Assembly (NCBI RefSeq): GCF_024105635.1
Contig: NZ_WYDQ01000001.1
Span: forward strand, 1,798,001-1,862,000
Reading direction: 5' to 3'
Source: Oceanicola sp. 502str15
GTDB taxonomy: Bacteria; Pseudomonadota; Alphaproteobacteria; Rhodobacterales; Rhodobacteraceae
DNA: 64,000 bases
This document shows positions 24,984 to 33,588 of the stretch, piece after piece. Below the pieces are notes generated by a model. It did not search any database and had not been told where the DNA came from. It saw only the letters and a program-made list of their open reading frames with translations. Both the position numbers and the translations under genes were made by a program. Within the stretch, counting starts at the first letter, position 1, and the number at the start of each line of letters is the position of its first letter.

Positions 24984-25475
24984 TCACGGTGATTTGCAGG
25001 TCTGCCATAAAAAGTCGCGCCAGCATTGCCCGATGGCCGCCTTGGCCTGATACAGCCCCTCGAAGTTGGCCGAGATCGTGCCCGGGTCGCAGGTGAGCTC
25101 GGCCAGGGTTTCGTCGCCGCGGGTGACGGTGACGCCGGCAGAGGGCGGATCGCCCTCGGGGGCGCGGTCCACCCGGTGCCAGATGCTGTATTGTAAGTCG
25201 GCGTTGGCGAAGTTCACCTCTTCCCAGATCGAGCTGCCGACCCCGGCCCAGGGGATGAAATCGAGCTGCGCGAGCGGCACCGAGATCACCAGCTCGGGCG
25301 CACCGCCCTCGGGGCCGAACTGGTAGCCCGCATCCCCCGGCCCCCAGCAGCCGCGCAGCTCCTTTGCCCCGCCCTTCACCGTGCACATCAGGAAGCTCTC
25401 GGCGCGGGTGATGCAATCGGCCCCGGCCGGGCCGGCGAGCAGGGCAAGGGCGGCAAATGGGGCAAGGCGCTGCAT
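24984..25475 (-). CDS. Secreted cysteine-rich protein of unknown function
   Basis: 163 aa starting MQRLAPFAALALLAGPAGADC, a Sec signal with cleavage before DC. The mature chain has six Cys (DCITR, LMCTV, GCWGP, TCDPG, QCWRD, TCKSP), suggesting disulfides. Its C-terminal FEGLYQAKAAIGQCWRDFLWQTC looks helical. The open frame continues far upstream, but that portion is antisense to the SLC13 transporter. Function unknown; last gene of the row of three secreted proteins. Confidence 0.72.
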   Translation of the reverse strand: MQRLAPFAALALLAGPAGADCITRAESFLMCTVKGGAKELRGCWGPGDAGYQFGPEGGAPELVISVPLAQLDFIPWAGVGSSIWEEVNFANADLQYSIWHRVDRAPEGDPPSAGVTVTRGDETLAELTCDPGTISANFEGLYQAKAAIGQCWRDFLWQTCKSP

Positions 25476-25616
25476 CGGCAGAACTTTCTCACGGGGGTTT
25501 AGGCCAGTGCAGCAAGCCTTGCCCGCCCCCGCCCCGAGGTCAACCATCACTCGCCGCTTGCCTCGCCCGACCTGCCCGCTAGTATCGCACTTCGACATGG
25601 GCAACACGGCACCCAC

Positions 25617-27407
25617 ATGGACCTGACACTTTTTGCCCCGCCCTGGGATGCCATTTTCGCGCTGGCCGTCGTGGGCGCGATGTTTGTCCTGTTCATCCGC
25701 GAGGCCTACCCGCCCGAAGTGGTCGCCATCCTCGGCGTTTCGGTGCTGATGTTCTCCGGCGTGCTGCCCTACACCGATGCCCGCGCCGTTCTGGCCAACC
25801 CCGCGCCATGGACCATCGCGGCGATGTTCCTCGTGATGGGGGCGCTGGTGCGGACCGGGGCGCTCGACTGGTTCACCCAGGTGGCCGACCGCAACGCCGC
25901 CACCCGCCCGGCGCTGGCGGTCGGGGCGATGGTGGCCTTCGTGGTCATCGCCTCGGCCTTCGTGTCGAACACGCCGGTGGTGGTGGTGATGATCCCGGTC
26001 TTCGTGCAGTTGGCCCGAACGATGAACATCTCTGCCTCCAAGCTGTTGATTCCGCTGAGTTATGCGGCAATCCTCGGGGGCACGCTCACCCTCATCGGCA
26101 CCTCCACCAACCTGCTGGTCGATGGTGTGGCCCGTGCCAACGGGCTCGACCCTTTCGGGATCTTCGAGGTCACGCCGCTGGCAGTGATCCTCGTGGTCTG
26201 GGGCATGATCTACCTGCGCTTCATCGCGCCACGCATCCTGCCCGACCGGCCGTCGATGGCCAACCTGCTCTCGGGCGGCGACACGGCGCGGCGCAAGTTC
26301 TTCACCGAGGTCGCCTTGCCCGAAGAGAGCCCGCTGATCGGGCAGAAACCGGGCGAGGTCGATGCCTTCAAGCGCGAGGGCGTGCGGCTGGTCGACGTGC
26401 TGCGCGGCGATGCCTCGCTGCGGCGGAACATGGGAGAGGTGGTGCTGGAGGCGGGCGACCGGGTGGTGCTGCGCTCGCAGATGACGGAGCTGCTGGCGTT
26501 GCAGGAGAGCAAGGAGGTGCGCATGGTCGACAAGCTCTCCTCGGTCGAAACCACCACCGTCGAGGTGCTGATCACGCCGGGTGCGCGCATGGTGGGCCGC
26601 TCGCTGGGCACGCTGCGCCTGCGGCGGCGCTACGGTGTCTATCCGCTGGCGGTGCACCGGCGAAACCAGAACATCGGCCGCCAGCTCGACGACCTCGTCG
26701 TGCGGGTGGGCGACACGCTGCTGCTGGAGGGGGCGCCCGAAGACATCCAGCGCCTCGCGGCCGACATGGACCTTGTCGATGTGGCTGCCCCCGCGGGCCG
26801 CGCCTTCCGCCGCGCCAAGGCCCCGGTGGCGGTGATCGCGCTGCTCGGCATCGTCGGGCTGGCCGCCTTCGGGGTGGCGCCGATCCTGGCGCTGTCGATC
26901 TTCGCGGTGGCGCTGGTCTTCGGCACCCGCTGCATCGACGCCGACGAGGCGTTCTCCTTCGTCGACGGGCGGCTGCTGGCGTTGATCTTCTCGATGCTCG
27001 CGGTGGGCGCGGCGCTGGAGGCTTCGGGCGCCGTGACCTTGATCGTCAGCGCCATCGCCCCGGCGCTCGAAGGGCTGCCGCCCTTCTTCATCGTCTGGGC
27101 GATCTACCTGCTGACCTCGGTGCTCACCGAGCTGGTCTCCAACAACGCGGTGGCCGTGGTAGTCACGCCAATCGCCATCGGGCTGGCCACGGCGCTCGGC
27201 TACGATCCGCGCCCGCTGGTGATCGCGGTGATGGTCGCCGCCTCCGCCAGCTTCGCCACGCCGATCGGCTACCAGACCAACATGCTGGTCTACGGCCCCG
27301 GCGGCTACCGCTTCACCGACTTCATGCGCGTCGGCATCCCGCTCAACCTCACCGTCGGCCTGCTGGCCTCGGCGCTGATCCCGCTGATCTGGCCCCTGGT
27401 GCCTTGA
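25617..27407 (+). CDS. SLC13/DASS-family permease with two RCK_C domains
   Basis: 596 aa. Two membrane halves flank a cytosolic part. The first half has the transport motifs SNTPVVVVMIPVF and GTSTNLLVDG; the second has SNNAVAVVVTPIA and YQTNMLVYGPGGY. Between them (about 210-400) lie two TrkA-C/RCK_C domains (FKREGVRLVDVLRGD...LEAGDRVVLRSQ and RRRYGVYPLAVHRR...RVGDTLLLEG). Related proteins carry dicarboxylates, sulfate or other anions with Na+; substrate not determinable. Monocistronic, divergent from the secreted-protein genes. Confidence 0.9.
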   Translation: MDLTLFAPPWDAIFALAVVGAMFVLFIREAYPPEVVAILGVSVLMFSGVLPYTDARAVLANPAPWTIAAMFLVMGALVRTGALDWFTQVADRNAATRPALAVGAMVAFVVIASAFVSNTPVVVVMIPVFVQLARTMNISASKLLIPLSYAAILGGTLTLIGTSTNLLVDGVARANGLDPFGIFEVTPLAVILVVWGMIYLRFIAPRILPDRPSMANLLSGGDTARRKFFTEVALPEESPLIGQKPGEVDAFKREGVRLVDVLRGDASLRRNMGEVVLEAGDRVVLRSQMTELLALQESKEVRMVDKLSSVETTTVEVLITPGARMVGRSLGTLRLRRRYGVYPLAVHRRNQNIGRQLDDLVVRVGDTLLLEGAPEDIQRLAADMDLVDVAAPAGRAFRRAKAPVAVIALLGIVGLAAFGVAPILALSIFAVALVFGTRCIDADEAFSFVDGRLLALIFSMLAVGAALEASGAVTLIVSAIAPALEGLPPFFIVWAIYLLTSVLTELVSNNAVAVVVTPIAIGLATALGYDPRPLVIAVMVAASASFATPIGYQTNMLVYGPGGYRFTDFMRVGIPLNLTVGLLASALIPLIWPLVP

Positions 27408-27579
27408 CCTCAAGTTAGCTTTAGCTCCTACGAAGGGTGCCATACCGTCCCGAATCGGAGGCTCCCATGCCCGCCCAGCACCCCTTCACCCCGCCCCAGC
27501 CGCTCTCCAGCCAGTTCGACAGCATCGCCCTGCCCCGCCCGCCTTGGGCGCGCCAGACCGGCAGATAACCCCTTCTGCC

Positions 27580-27630
27580 CATTTTCTTGCTGCAAATATC
27601 TCCGGGGGGTGCGGGGGGCTGGCCCCCCGT
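27580..27630 (+). repeat. Dispersed repeat family A, copy 1
   Basis: Core ATTTTCTTGCTGCAAATATC, then CTCCGGGGGGTGCGGGGGG and a GGGGGGCTGGCCCCCC hairpin. Near-identical copies occur at 34496 and 50491. It lies 173 bp after the SLC13 gene. Confidence 0.85.
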
Positions 27631-27683
27631 TCCTGCCCTCTCGGCACTTCCCACGGCCCGAAAGCGGGCGTAATGGATGACTT

Positions 27684-28913
27684 ATGCATACGATTCCCCT
27701 CCGTGAGGCCCATCGCCTGCCCCGCTGGCGCCAGCCCATCACCCTCCTCTTCCTGATGGCGGTCGCCATGCCGCTGGCCTTTGCCACCTGGTCGGCGCTG
27801 CTGAACAACTTCGTCATCGAAGTGGCCGATTTCGACGGGCGCGACATCGGGCTGCTGCATACGGTGCGCGAAATTCCGGGGTTTCTGGCCATCGGGGTCA
27901 TCGCCCTGCTGATCTTCATCCGCGAACAGGTGCTCGGGCTGATCTCGCTGGTCCTGCTCGGCGTGGCGACGGCGATCACCGCGCAGTTCCCCTCGCTCGG
28001 CGGCATCCTGACCATCACCATGCTTTCCTCGCTGGGGTTCCACTACTACGAGACGGTGAACCAGTCGTTGCAGCTCCAATTCCTCAAGATCGAGCGCGCC
28101 CCGCAGATGCTCGGATGGCTGCTGGCGGTCGGTTCGGCGGCGACGCTGGTGGCCTACGGGCTGATCGTGCTGACATGGGAGACCTTCGATCTCTCCTACT
28201 CTTTCGTCTACTGGATCTCGGGCGGGCTCTGCACCGCCATCGCCCTGTTCTGCCTCGTCGCCTATCCGCGCTTCGAGGGCGAGCACCGGCAGAACACGCG
28301 CATGGTGCTGCGCCGCCGCTACTGGCTCTACTACACGCTGCAGTTCTTCGCCGGCGCCCGGCGGCAGATCTTCGTGGTCTTCGCGGGCTTCATGATGGTC
28401 GAGCGCTTCGGCTTCGAGGTGCATGAGGTGACGGCGCTGTTCCTGCTCAACCTCGTGGCCAACATGATCTTTGCCCCCCTGATGGGCCGGCTCGTGGGCA
28501 CATGGGGCGAGCGCAATGCGCTGATCTTCGAATACACCGGGCTGGTGATCGTCTTTACCCTCTATGGCGGCATCTACTGGTTCGGCTGGGGCGTGGTGCT
28601 GGCGGCGACGCTCTATGTCATCGACCATCTTTTCTTCGCGCTCGCGCTTGCACTGAAGACATACTTCCAGAAAATCGCCGATCCGGCCGACATCGCGCCC
28701 ACGGCGGCGGTGGCCTTCACCATCAACCACATCGCCGCGGTCTTCCTTCCGGCCTTGCTGGGTTACCTCTGGGTGGTCTCTCCGGGGGCTGTCTTCGCGC
28801 TCGCCTCGGCCATCGCCTGCGGCTCGCTGGTGCTGGCCACGATGATCCCGCGCCACCCGGCCCCGGGCAACGAGACGCGGTTTTCCGCCGTTCTGCCGGC
28901 GCCGGCGGAGTAA
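27684..28913 (+). CDS. Major facilitator superfamily transporter
   Basis: 409 aa with about 11-12 hydrophobic helices, e.g. ITLLFLMAVAMPLAFATWSA, VLGLISLVLLGVATAITAQF and ALFLLNLVANMIFAPLMGRL. MFS-like loops include MGRLVGTWGERNALIF, a variant of the loop 2/3 and 8/9 motif. No substrate family recognised. The ATG lacks a strong ribosome site. A repeat-A element lies just upstream, so it may be transcribed from its own promoter. Confidence 0.82.
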   Translation: MHTIPLREAHRLPRWRQPITLLFLMAVAMPLAFATWSALLNNFVIEVADFDGRDIGLLHTVREIPGFLAIGVIALLIFIREQVLGLISLVLLGVATAITAQFPSLGGILTITMLSSLGFHYYETVNQSLQLQFLKIERAPQMLGWLLAVGSAATLVAYGLIVLTWETFDLSYSFVYWISGGLCTAIALFCLVAYPRFEGEHRQNTRMVLRRRYWLYYTLQFFAGARRQIFVVFAGFMMVERFGFEVHEVTALFLLNLVANMIFAPLMGRLVGTWGERNALIFEYTGLVIVFTLYGGIYWFGWGVVLAATLYVIDHLFFALALALKTYFQKIADPADIAPTAAVAFTINHIAAVFLPALLGYLWVVSPGAVFALASAIACGSLVLATMIPRHPAPGNETRFSAVLPAPAE

Positions 28914-28989
28914 CAATTGCGGCAAATGACGTGATTCACGGGAACCGTTCGCTATATACTCGGTCAAAGCATCTCTGAGGGAGACGAGC

Positions 28990-29643
28990 ATGTTCGGATT
29001 CGGTCGAGACAAGACACAGATGGTGGGTGAGCCCGAGGCACTTCCGGGCCGGATCGCAGCGATCCCGACCGCCAAGACCCATTTCATCACCGGCGCGCCC
29101 CTGACGGACAAGGTGCCCGAAGGTCAGGAAGCGGCGATGTTCGGCATGGGCTGCTTCTGGGGCGTGGAGCGCCTGTTCTGGCAGATCCCCGGCGTCGAGC
29201 TGACCATGGTGGGCTATGCGGGCGGCTACACCCCCAATGCCACCTATGACGAGGTCTGCACCGGCATGACCGGGCACAACGAGGTGGTGCGGCTGCACTT
29301 CGACCCCACGCGCCTGAGCTACGACGCCTTGCTTGCCGCCTTCTGGGAGGGTCACAACCCGACGCAGGGGATGCGGCAGGGCAACGACAGGGGCACGCAG
29401 TATCGCTCGGGCATCTACGTGTTCAGCGATGCGCAGATGGCCGCCGCCAAGGCCTCGAAGGAGGCCTACCAGGAGGCGCTCGGCGCCCGCGGGCTGGGCC
29501 AGATCACCACCGAGATCCTGATGGCCCCCGACTTCTACTTTGCCGAGGAATACCACCAGCAGTACCTCGCCAAGAACCCGGCAGGCTATTGTGGCCTCGG
29601 CGGCACCGGCGTCAGCTGTCCGGTGGGCCTCGGCGCCAGATGA
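28990..29643 (+). CDS. msrA: Peptide-methionine (S)-S-oxide reductase
   Basis: 217 aa with GAGGGAGA upstream. The catalytic motif [15 protein letters not shown] contains the nucleophilic Cys, and [39 protein letters not shown] and [20 protein letters not shown] are intact. A Cys near the C-terminus (GVSCPVG) can act as resolving residue. Repairs oxidised methionine with thioredoxin. The stop overlaps the next start (ATGA). Confidence 0.96.
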   Translation: MFGFGRDKTQMVGEPEALPGRIAAIPTAKTHFITGAPLTDKVPEGQEAAMFGMGCFWGVERLFWQIPGVELTMVGYAGGYTPNATYDEVCTGMTGHNEVVRLHFDPTRLSYDALLAAFWEGHNPTQGMRQGNDRGTQYRSGIYVFSDAQMAAAKASKEAYQEALGARGLGQITTEILMAPDFYFAEEYHQQYLAKNPAGYCGLGGTGVSCPVGLGAR

Positions 29644-30215
29644 ACGCCCTTCCGGGCGTCGAGGACGGCGTCTGGTATTCCTGCATGACCGAGGACCTCG
29701 ATGCGCTGCGCCATGCGGCGCGTCTGGCCTGCCATGAGCACGCAACCATGGACCCGGGCGCGAGAGGCGCCTGCGGGCCGGGGCTGCGCGCCCTGCTGGG
29801 CGGCATTGGCGATGGCTGCTTTCTGGAGGCCCCGTTTCACGCCGCCTATGGCGTGAACCTGCATCTCGCCGATGGCGTCTACATCAATGCCTTTTGCACC
29901 GTGCTCGACACTGCCCGCGTCGAGATCGGCGTGCGCTCGATGCTCGGGCCGGGGGTGCACATTTACTGCGCCGATCATCACCACGACATCTCGGGCCGCC
30001 GGAAGGGGCTGGAGCGGGCCCTGCCAGTGCGCATCGGGGCGGAGGTCTGGATTGGCGGCAAGGCCACCATTCTGCCCGGGGTGACGGTGGGCGACGGCGC
30101 GATCGTGGCGGCGGGCGCGGTGGTGACACGGGATGTGCCGCCCGGCGCCAAGGTGGCAGGCGTGCCCGCCCGCGCCCTGCCGCCCGCCCATGCACAGGGG
30201 GATGCGCGGGCTTGA
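29640..30215 (+). CDS. Left-handed beta-helix acetyltransferase (maltose/nodulation type)
   Basis: 191 aa. The hexapeptide-repeat part runs from about 70 on ([40 protein letters not shown]). It ends with the signature [32 protein letters not shown]. The N-terminal helix region [19 protein letters not shown] matches maltose/galactoside O-acetyltransferases. Acetyl-CoA donor; acceptor sugar unknown. Translationally coupled to msrA. Confidence 0.88.
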   Translation: MNALPGVEDGVWYSCMTEDLDALRHAARLACHEHATMDPGARGACGPGLRALLGGIGDGCFLEAPFHAAYGVNLHLADGVYINAFCTVLDTARVEIGVRSMLGPGVHIYCADHHHDISGRRKGLERALPVRIGAEVWIGGKATILPGVTVGDGAIVAAGAVVTRDVPPGAKVAGVPARALPPAHAQGDARA

Positions 30216-30268
30216 CCGCCCGGCGCAATCCTCCTACCCGGCTTCCCGACCCATCAGGAGCCGCGCCC

Positions 30269-31138
30269 ATGCCCACCTTCACCGCCCTCACCACCCTTCA
30301 AGGCAAAGACGCCGCCGAGGCCCTTGGCGAAGCACTGGAGCGGCTCACCCCCGAGCCCACCGGGGTTGGCGTGTTCGAGGTGGAAGATGACAGCGGGCTC
30401 TGGGAAGTGGGTGGCTACTTCGTGGAGACCCCCGACGAGGCCGGGCTGGCGCTTCTGGCCGCCGCCTTCGAGGCACGGCCCTTCACCGTGTCGGAGCTGC
30501 CGGAGACCGATTGGGTTGCCCATGTGCGCCGCGAGCTGGCCCCGGTGGAGGCCGGGCGCTTCTATGTCTACGGCAGCCATGATGCCGAGACCGTGCCCGC
30601 CGGTGCCGAGCCGCTGCTGATCGAGGCCGCCATGGCCTTCGGCACCGGCCACCACGGCACCACCCTGGGCTGCCTGCGTGCCTTCGACCGGCTGCTGGAG
30701 GAGGGCCTTGCCCCCTGCCCCGTAGCCGACGTGGGCTGCGGCACCGCCGTGCTGGCGATGGCTGCGGCGCGGGTCTGGGAGGTGGAGATCATCGCCTCCG
30801 ATATCGACCCTGTCGCCGTCGAGGTGGCCGAGGCCAACCTTGCCGCCAACGGGCTGACCGGCCGGGTGCGCTGCATTGAGGCCACCGGCATGGACCACCC
30901 CACCCTTGCCGCCGCCGCCCCTTTCGGCCTGATTTTCGCCAATATTCTCAAAGGCCCGCTGATCGGCCTCGCGCCCGATATTTCCGGGGCGCTGGCCCCG
31001 GGCGGCCATGCGATTCTCTCCGGCCTGCTCAACGATCAAGCCCCTGATGTGACGGCCGCCTACACCGAAAACGGCCTGACTGTCGCCAGCACCGAAACGA
31101 TCGGCGACTGGACGACCCTTTGTCTGCGCAAACCCTGA
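30269..31138 (+). CDS. prmA: Ribosomal protein L11 methyltransferase (PrmA) or related protein methyltransferase
   Basis: 289 aa after AGGAG. N-terminal substrate-recognition domain (1-100), then class I SAM domain: AMAFGTGHHGTTLGCLRAF, VADVGCGTAVLAMAAARVW, IIASDIDPVAVEVAEANLAANG. The post-II motif LIFANILKGPLIGLAPDI corresponds to the PrmA NIL motif. PrmA trimethylates L11. An ETFB-lysine methyltransferase role is a related alternative. Confidence 0.9.
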   Translation: MPTFTALTTLQGKDAAEALGEALERLTPEPTGVGVFEVEDDSGLWEVGGYFVETPDEAGLALLAAAFEARPFTVSELPETDWVAHVRRELAPVEAGRFYVYGSHDAETVPAGAEPLLIEAAMAFGTGHHGTTLGCLRAFDRLLEEGLAPCPVADVGCGTAVLAMAAARVWEVEIIASDIDPVAVEVAEANLAANGLTGRVRCIEATGMDHPTLAAAAPFGLIFANILKGPLIGLAPDISGALAPGGHAILSGLLNDQAPDVTAAYTENGLTVASTETIGDWTTLCLRKP

Positions 31139-31210
31139 GGTCTCGCCCAAATTCCGCCCAAATCATGGCGCATCTTCTGCCTCGAGCGGGGGCTTACGCA
31201 GACTAGATTT

Positions 31211-31567
31211 GTGACGGAGAGCACCTTGGCCGACCCTATCATGCAAAACTTCGCCGGACGTATCCGCCGGATCGAAAAGACCCACCGCAAGGGCGGCGGG
31301 TTCGAGGCCACAGGCACCCTGGGCCAGAGCTATTACACCCGCGCCAAGCGCACCCGCCGTCCGGTTCTGCGACCGGCGCTGACGGTGCTGGCCGTGTTCC
31401 TCTGCTTCAAGGCCATGACGCTGGCCCATCTCGGCACGGCCGACTACACCGCGCGGCTCGAAGGCCTGCGGGTGGGCAACACGGTGCAGAAGGTGGGCGC
31501 GCATCTGATGGCGATCGACCCGATCACCCAGGCCGCCGCCGCCGGGATCAAGCCGCTCCTGCGCTAA
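31211..31567 (+). CDS. Small membrane-associated protein of unknown function
   Basis: 118 aa from GTG 31211. A TTG at 31226 has a better ribosome site (GGAGAG) and ATG 31241 is also in frame. A basic N-terminus (RIRRIEKTHRKGGGFEATG, RAKRTRRPVLRP) precedes one hydrophobic helix (LTVLAVFLCFKAMTLAHLG, about 57-75). The C-terminal tail is amphipathic. Nothing recognised. It ends in front of a strong intrinsic terminator. Confidence 0.7.
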   Translation: MTESTLADPIMQNFAGRIRRIEKTHRKGGGFEATGTLGQSYYTRAKRTRRPVLRPALTVLAVFLCFKAMTLAHLGTADYTARLEGLRVGNTVQKVGAHLMAIDPITQAAAAGIKPLLR

Positions 31568-31592
31568 GGCCTCCTGCTCAGTTTCCGGAAAG

Positions 31593-31624
31593 CGGACGCG
31601 CCCTGAACAAGGCGCGTCCGTTTT
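31593..31624 (+). terminator. Rho-independent terminator
   Basis: Perfect 10-bp stem CGGACGCGCC/GGCGCGTCCG, 8-nt loop CTGAACAA, then TTTT, placed 26 bp after the stop of the small membrane gene. On the minus strand the A-rich side is absent, so it acts mainly on the plus strand. Confidence 0.85.
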
Positions 31625-31628
31625 GCGT

Positions 31629-32489
31629 TCAGCCGAGGCCGCGCAGCAGCTCCGCCACGTGCTCGGGCCATTCGCGCGCATCAACCCGGGCCGCCCGCAC
31701 AAGCCCGTCGAAATGACTGGTGATTGCCTGCACCCGCTCCTTGTCGCGGAAGGCGAGGTGCGATGAGCCCATGTAGAGCACGGCCAGCAGCGGGCCGAAC
31801 ACGGTGACGGGGGCCGAGAACATGCGGCGCTGGTCGAAAAGAAAGATCCGCAGTTGCGGGTAGAACTGCCGGTGCAGCTCGCCCATCCAGCCCAGCTGCT
31901 CGCGCCGCAGCGCCTCGGGCAGCCCGGCGTAGTAGCCGGTGCCGCCGGCAAAGGCGGCGAGTTCATCGAGCGGGAGGGCGATTTCGTAATCGCTGCCCGA
32001 GCCGCGCATCCAGTCGAGCCGGTCCTGCGCCGCGCCGATGGCCTGGGCCGTGGTCTTGCCGAGGTGGGGGGCATATTCCCAGTGCAGCATCTCGGGGGTT
32101 TTCAGCATATCGGGCAGGGTCGCCGGCACGTGGCGGATCTTGTAGCCCGCCGCTTCCTGGTGCCAGGCAAAGATCTGGTCGTCGATCAGCGCGCGCTCGG
32201 CCTGGGTGATCGACATGGCCGCCTGCGCAAGCTGCGCCGCGCGCTCGGGCCGGTCCGTGAGGCCGAGGAGCCAGTCGGCGCTTACCCCAAGCGCCCCGGC
32301 CAGATCGCCCAGAAGCTGCGCCCCCGGCAGCCGCGCCGCCTCCGAGCGCAGGAGTTGTGACAGGGTCGAGCGGCTGACCCCGACGGCGCGCGCCACGGCG
32401 GCCTGGCTCAGCCCGGCCTCGGTGATGGCGCGGGCGGTGCGGGCGCGGAACAGCCCGGCACGGGCGCGCTTGTCGAGTCTTTCGATCAT
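31629..32489 (-). CDS. XRE-family transcriptional regulator with C-terminal sensing domain
   Basis: 286 aa from ATG 32489. The helix-turn-helix is at about 20-75 (GLSQAAVARAVGVSRSTLSQ, LGDLAGALGVSADWLLGLTD). The remaining 200 residues form a separate domain (YYAGLPEALRREQLGWMGEL; PQLRIFLFDQRRMFSAPVTV; HLAFRDKERVQAITSHFDGL). Its order faintly recalls the DUF5753-type effector domain of actinobacterial XRE proteins, but I am not sure. It is divergent from a fatty-acid desaturase with 42 bp between starts and probably controls it and itself. Confidence 0.85.
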   Translation of the reverse strand: MIERLDKRARAGLFRARTARAITEAGLSQAAVARAVGVSRSTLSQLLRSEAARLPGAQLLGDLAGALGVSADWLLGLTDRPERAAQLAQAAMSITQAERALIDDQIFAWHQEAAGYKIRHVPATLPDMLKTPEMLHWEYAPHLGKTTAQAIGAAQDRLDWMRGSGSDYEIALPLDELAAFAGGTGYYAGLPEALRREQLGWMGELHRQFYPQLRIFLFDQRRMFSAPVTVFGPLLAVLYMGSSHLAFRDKERVQAITSHFDGLVRAARVDAREWPEHVAELLRGLG

Positions 32490-32504
32490 ATGTTCACTTT
32501 TATC

Positions 32505-32523
32505 AACATTGCTGAAGAATGTT
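32505..32523. promoter_or_regulatory. Inverted repeat in the regulator/desaturase intergenic region
   Basis: AACATT-N7-AATGTT lies between the divergent starts at 32489 and 32532, adjoining a GTTAAC palindrome (32521-32526). Likely operator of the XRE regulator. Confidence 0.45.
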
Positions 32524-32531
32524 AACAAGAG

Positions 32532-33524
32532 ATGACCTTACCCCGGGCCACCCCGCCCCCTACCACTTGCCGGACAGGGCCACCGGCCCGCCCCCACCCC
32601 CGGCAGGAGAACAGTTTGCGCGAGCCCCGCAGCCCCGAATGGCCCACCCTCGCCCTGCTCGTGCTCTGCTACGCCGGCTTTGCCCTCGCCACCGCGGGGC
32701 TTGCCGCCCTGTCGCTGCCGCTGGCCATGGGGCTGACCACCCTCGCGCTGGTGCTCCACTCCTCCCTCAGCCACGAGATGATCCACGGCCACCCGTTCCG
32801 CTCGCGCCGGGCCAATGCCGCGCTGGTCTTTCCCGCGCTCGGCCTCTTCATCCCCTACCTGCGGTTCCGCGACACCCACCTCGCCCACCATCAGGACAGC
32901 CTGCTGACGGATCCCTACGACGACCCCGAGAGCAACTACCTCGATGCCGGGGACTGGGCCCGCCTGCCGCGCTGGCGCCGCGCCCTGCTGCGGATCAACA
33001 ACACCCTGGCCGGGCGCATCGTGCTGGGGCCGCTGATCGGGCAGATCGCCTTCATGCGGGCCGACTGGCGGGCGATCCGGGCGGGCGATCGGCGGGTGGC
33101 CCTCGGCTGGGCCCTGCACCTCGCCGGGCTGGTTCCGGTGGCGCTCTGGCTTGCCGCCACGCCGATGCCCCTGCCCGCCTATCTCGCCTGCGCCTATGCC
33201 GCCCTGTCGATCCTCAAGATCCGGACCTTCCTCGAGCATCAGGCCCATGCGCGCGCCCGGGGCCGCACCGTGGTGATCGAGGATCGCGGGCCGCTCGCCT
33301 TCCTGTTTCTCAACAACAACCTGCATGTGGTCCACCACATGCATCCGCGCACGCCGTGGTATCGCCTGCCCCGGCTCTACTTTGCCAACCCGGCCCGCTA
33401 CCTGACGCGCAACGAGGGCTACCGCTACCGCTCCTACGCCGAGGTCTTCCGGCGCCACTTCCTCACCGCGAAAGACCCGGTGGCCCACCCGCTCTGGCAA
33501 CGGCAGGGGCCGCCCGCGCCCTGA
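32532..33524 (+). CDS. Membrane fatty acid desaturase-family protein
   Basis: 330 aa from ATG 32532. A TTG at 32616 has a better AGGAG site and would remove a Pro-rich N-terminus not typical of the family. Three His boxes of the diiron centre are visible: HEMIHGH, HLAHHQ and HVVHH. Hydrophobic hairpins lie between them (LALLVLCYAGFALATAGLAA; ALGWALHLAGLVPVALWLAA). Family members desaturate or hydroxylate acyl chains or carotenoids in the membrane. Probably regulated by the divergent XRE protein. Confidence 0.88.
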   Translation: MTLPRATPPPTTCRTGPPARPHPRQENSLREPRSPEWPTLALLVLCYAGFALATAGLAALSLPLAMGLTTLALVLHSSLSHEMIHGHPFRSRRANAALVFPALGLFIPYLRFRDTHLAHHQDSLLTDPYDDPESNYLDAGDWARLPRWRRALLRINNTLAGRIVLGPLIGQIAFMRADWRAIRAGDRRVALGWALHLAGLVPVALWLAATPMPLPAYLACAYAALSILKIRTFLEHQAHARARGRTVVIEDRGPLAFLFLNNNLHVVHHMHPRTPWYRLPRLYFANPARYLTRNEGYRYRSYAEVFRRHFLTAKDPVAHPLWQRQGPPAP

Positions 33525-33588
33525 GGCCGCGCGGGTTTCGCAAGCCTGCCACTTCCCAAGTCCGCATTTATGTGCACATAGCACGCAA

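Noticed and set aside
24984..27443. 819-codon open frame on the minus strand across the SLC13 gene
   Set aside because: Only its last 164 codons form a plausible gene (24984-25475). The rest is antisense to the transporter, low complexity and rich in Arg/Gly/His/Asp, typical of mirror frames in GC-rich DNA.
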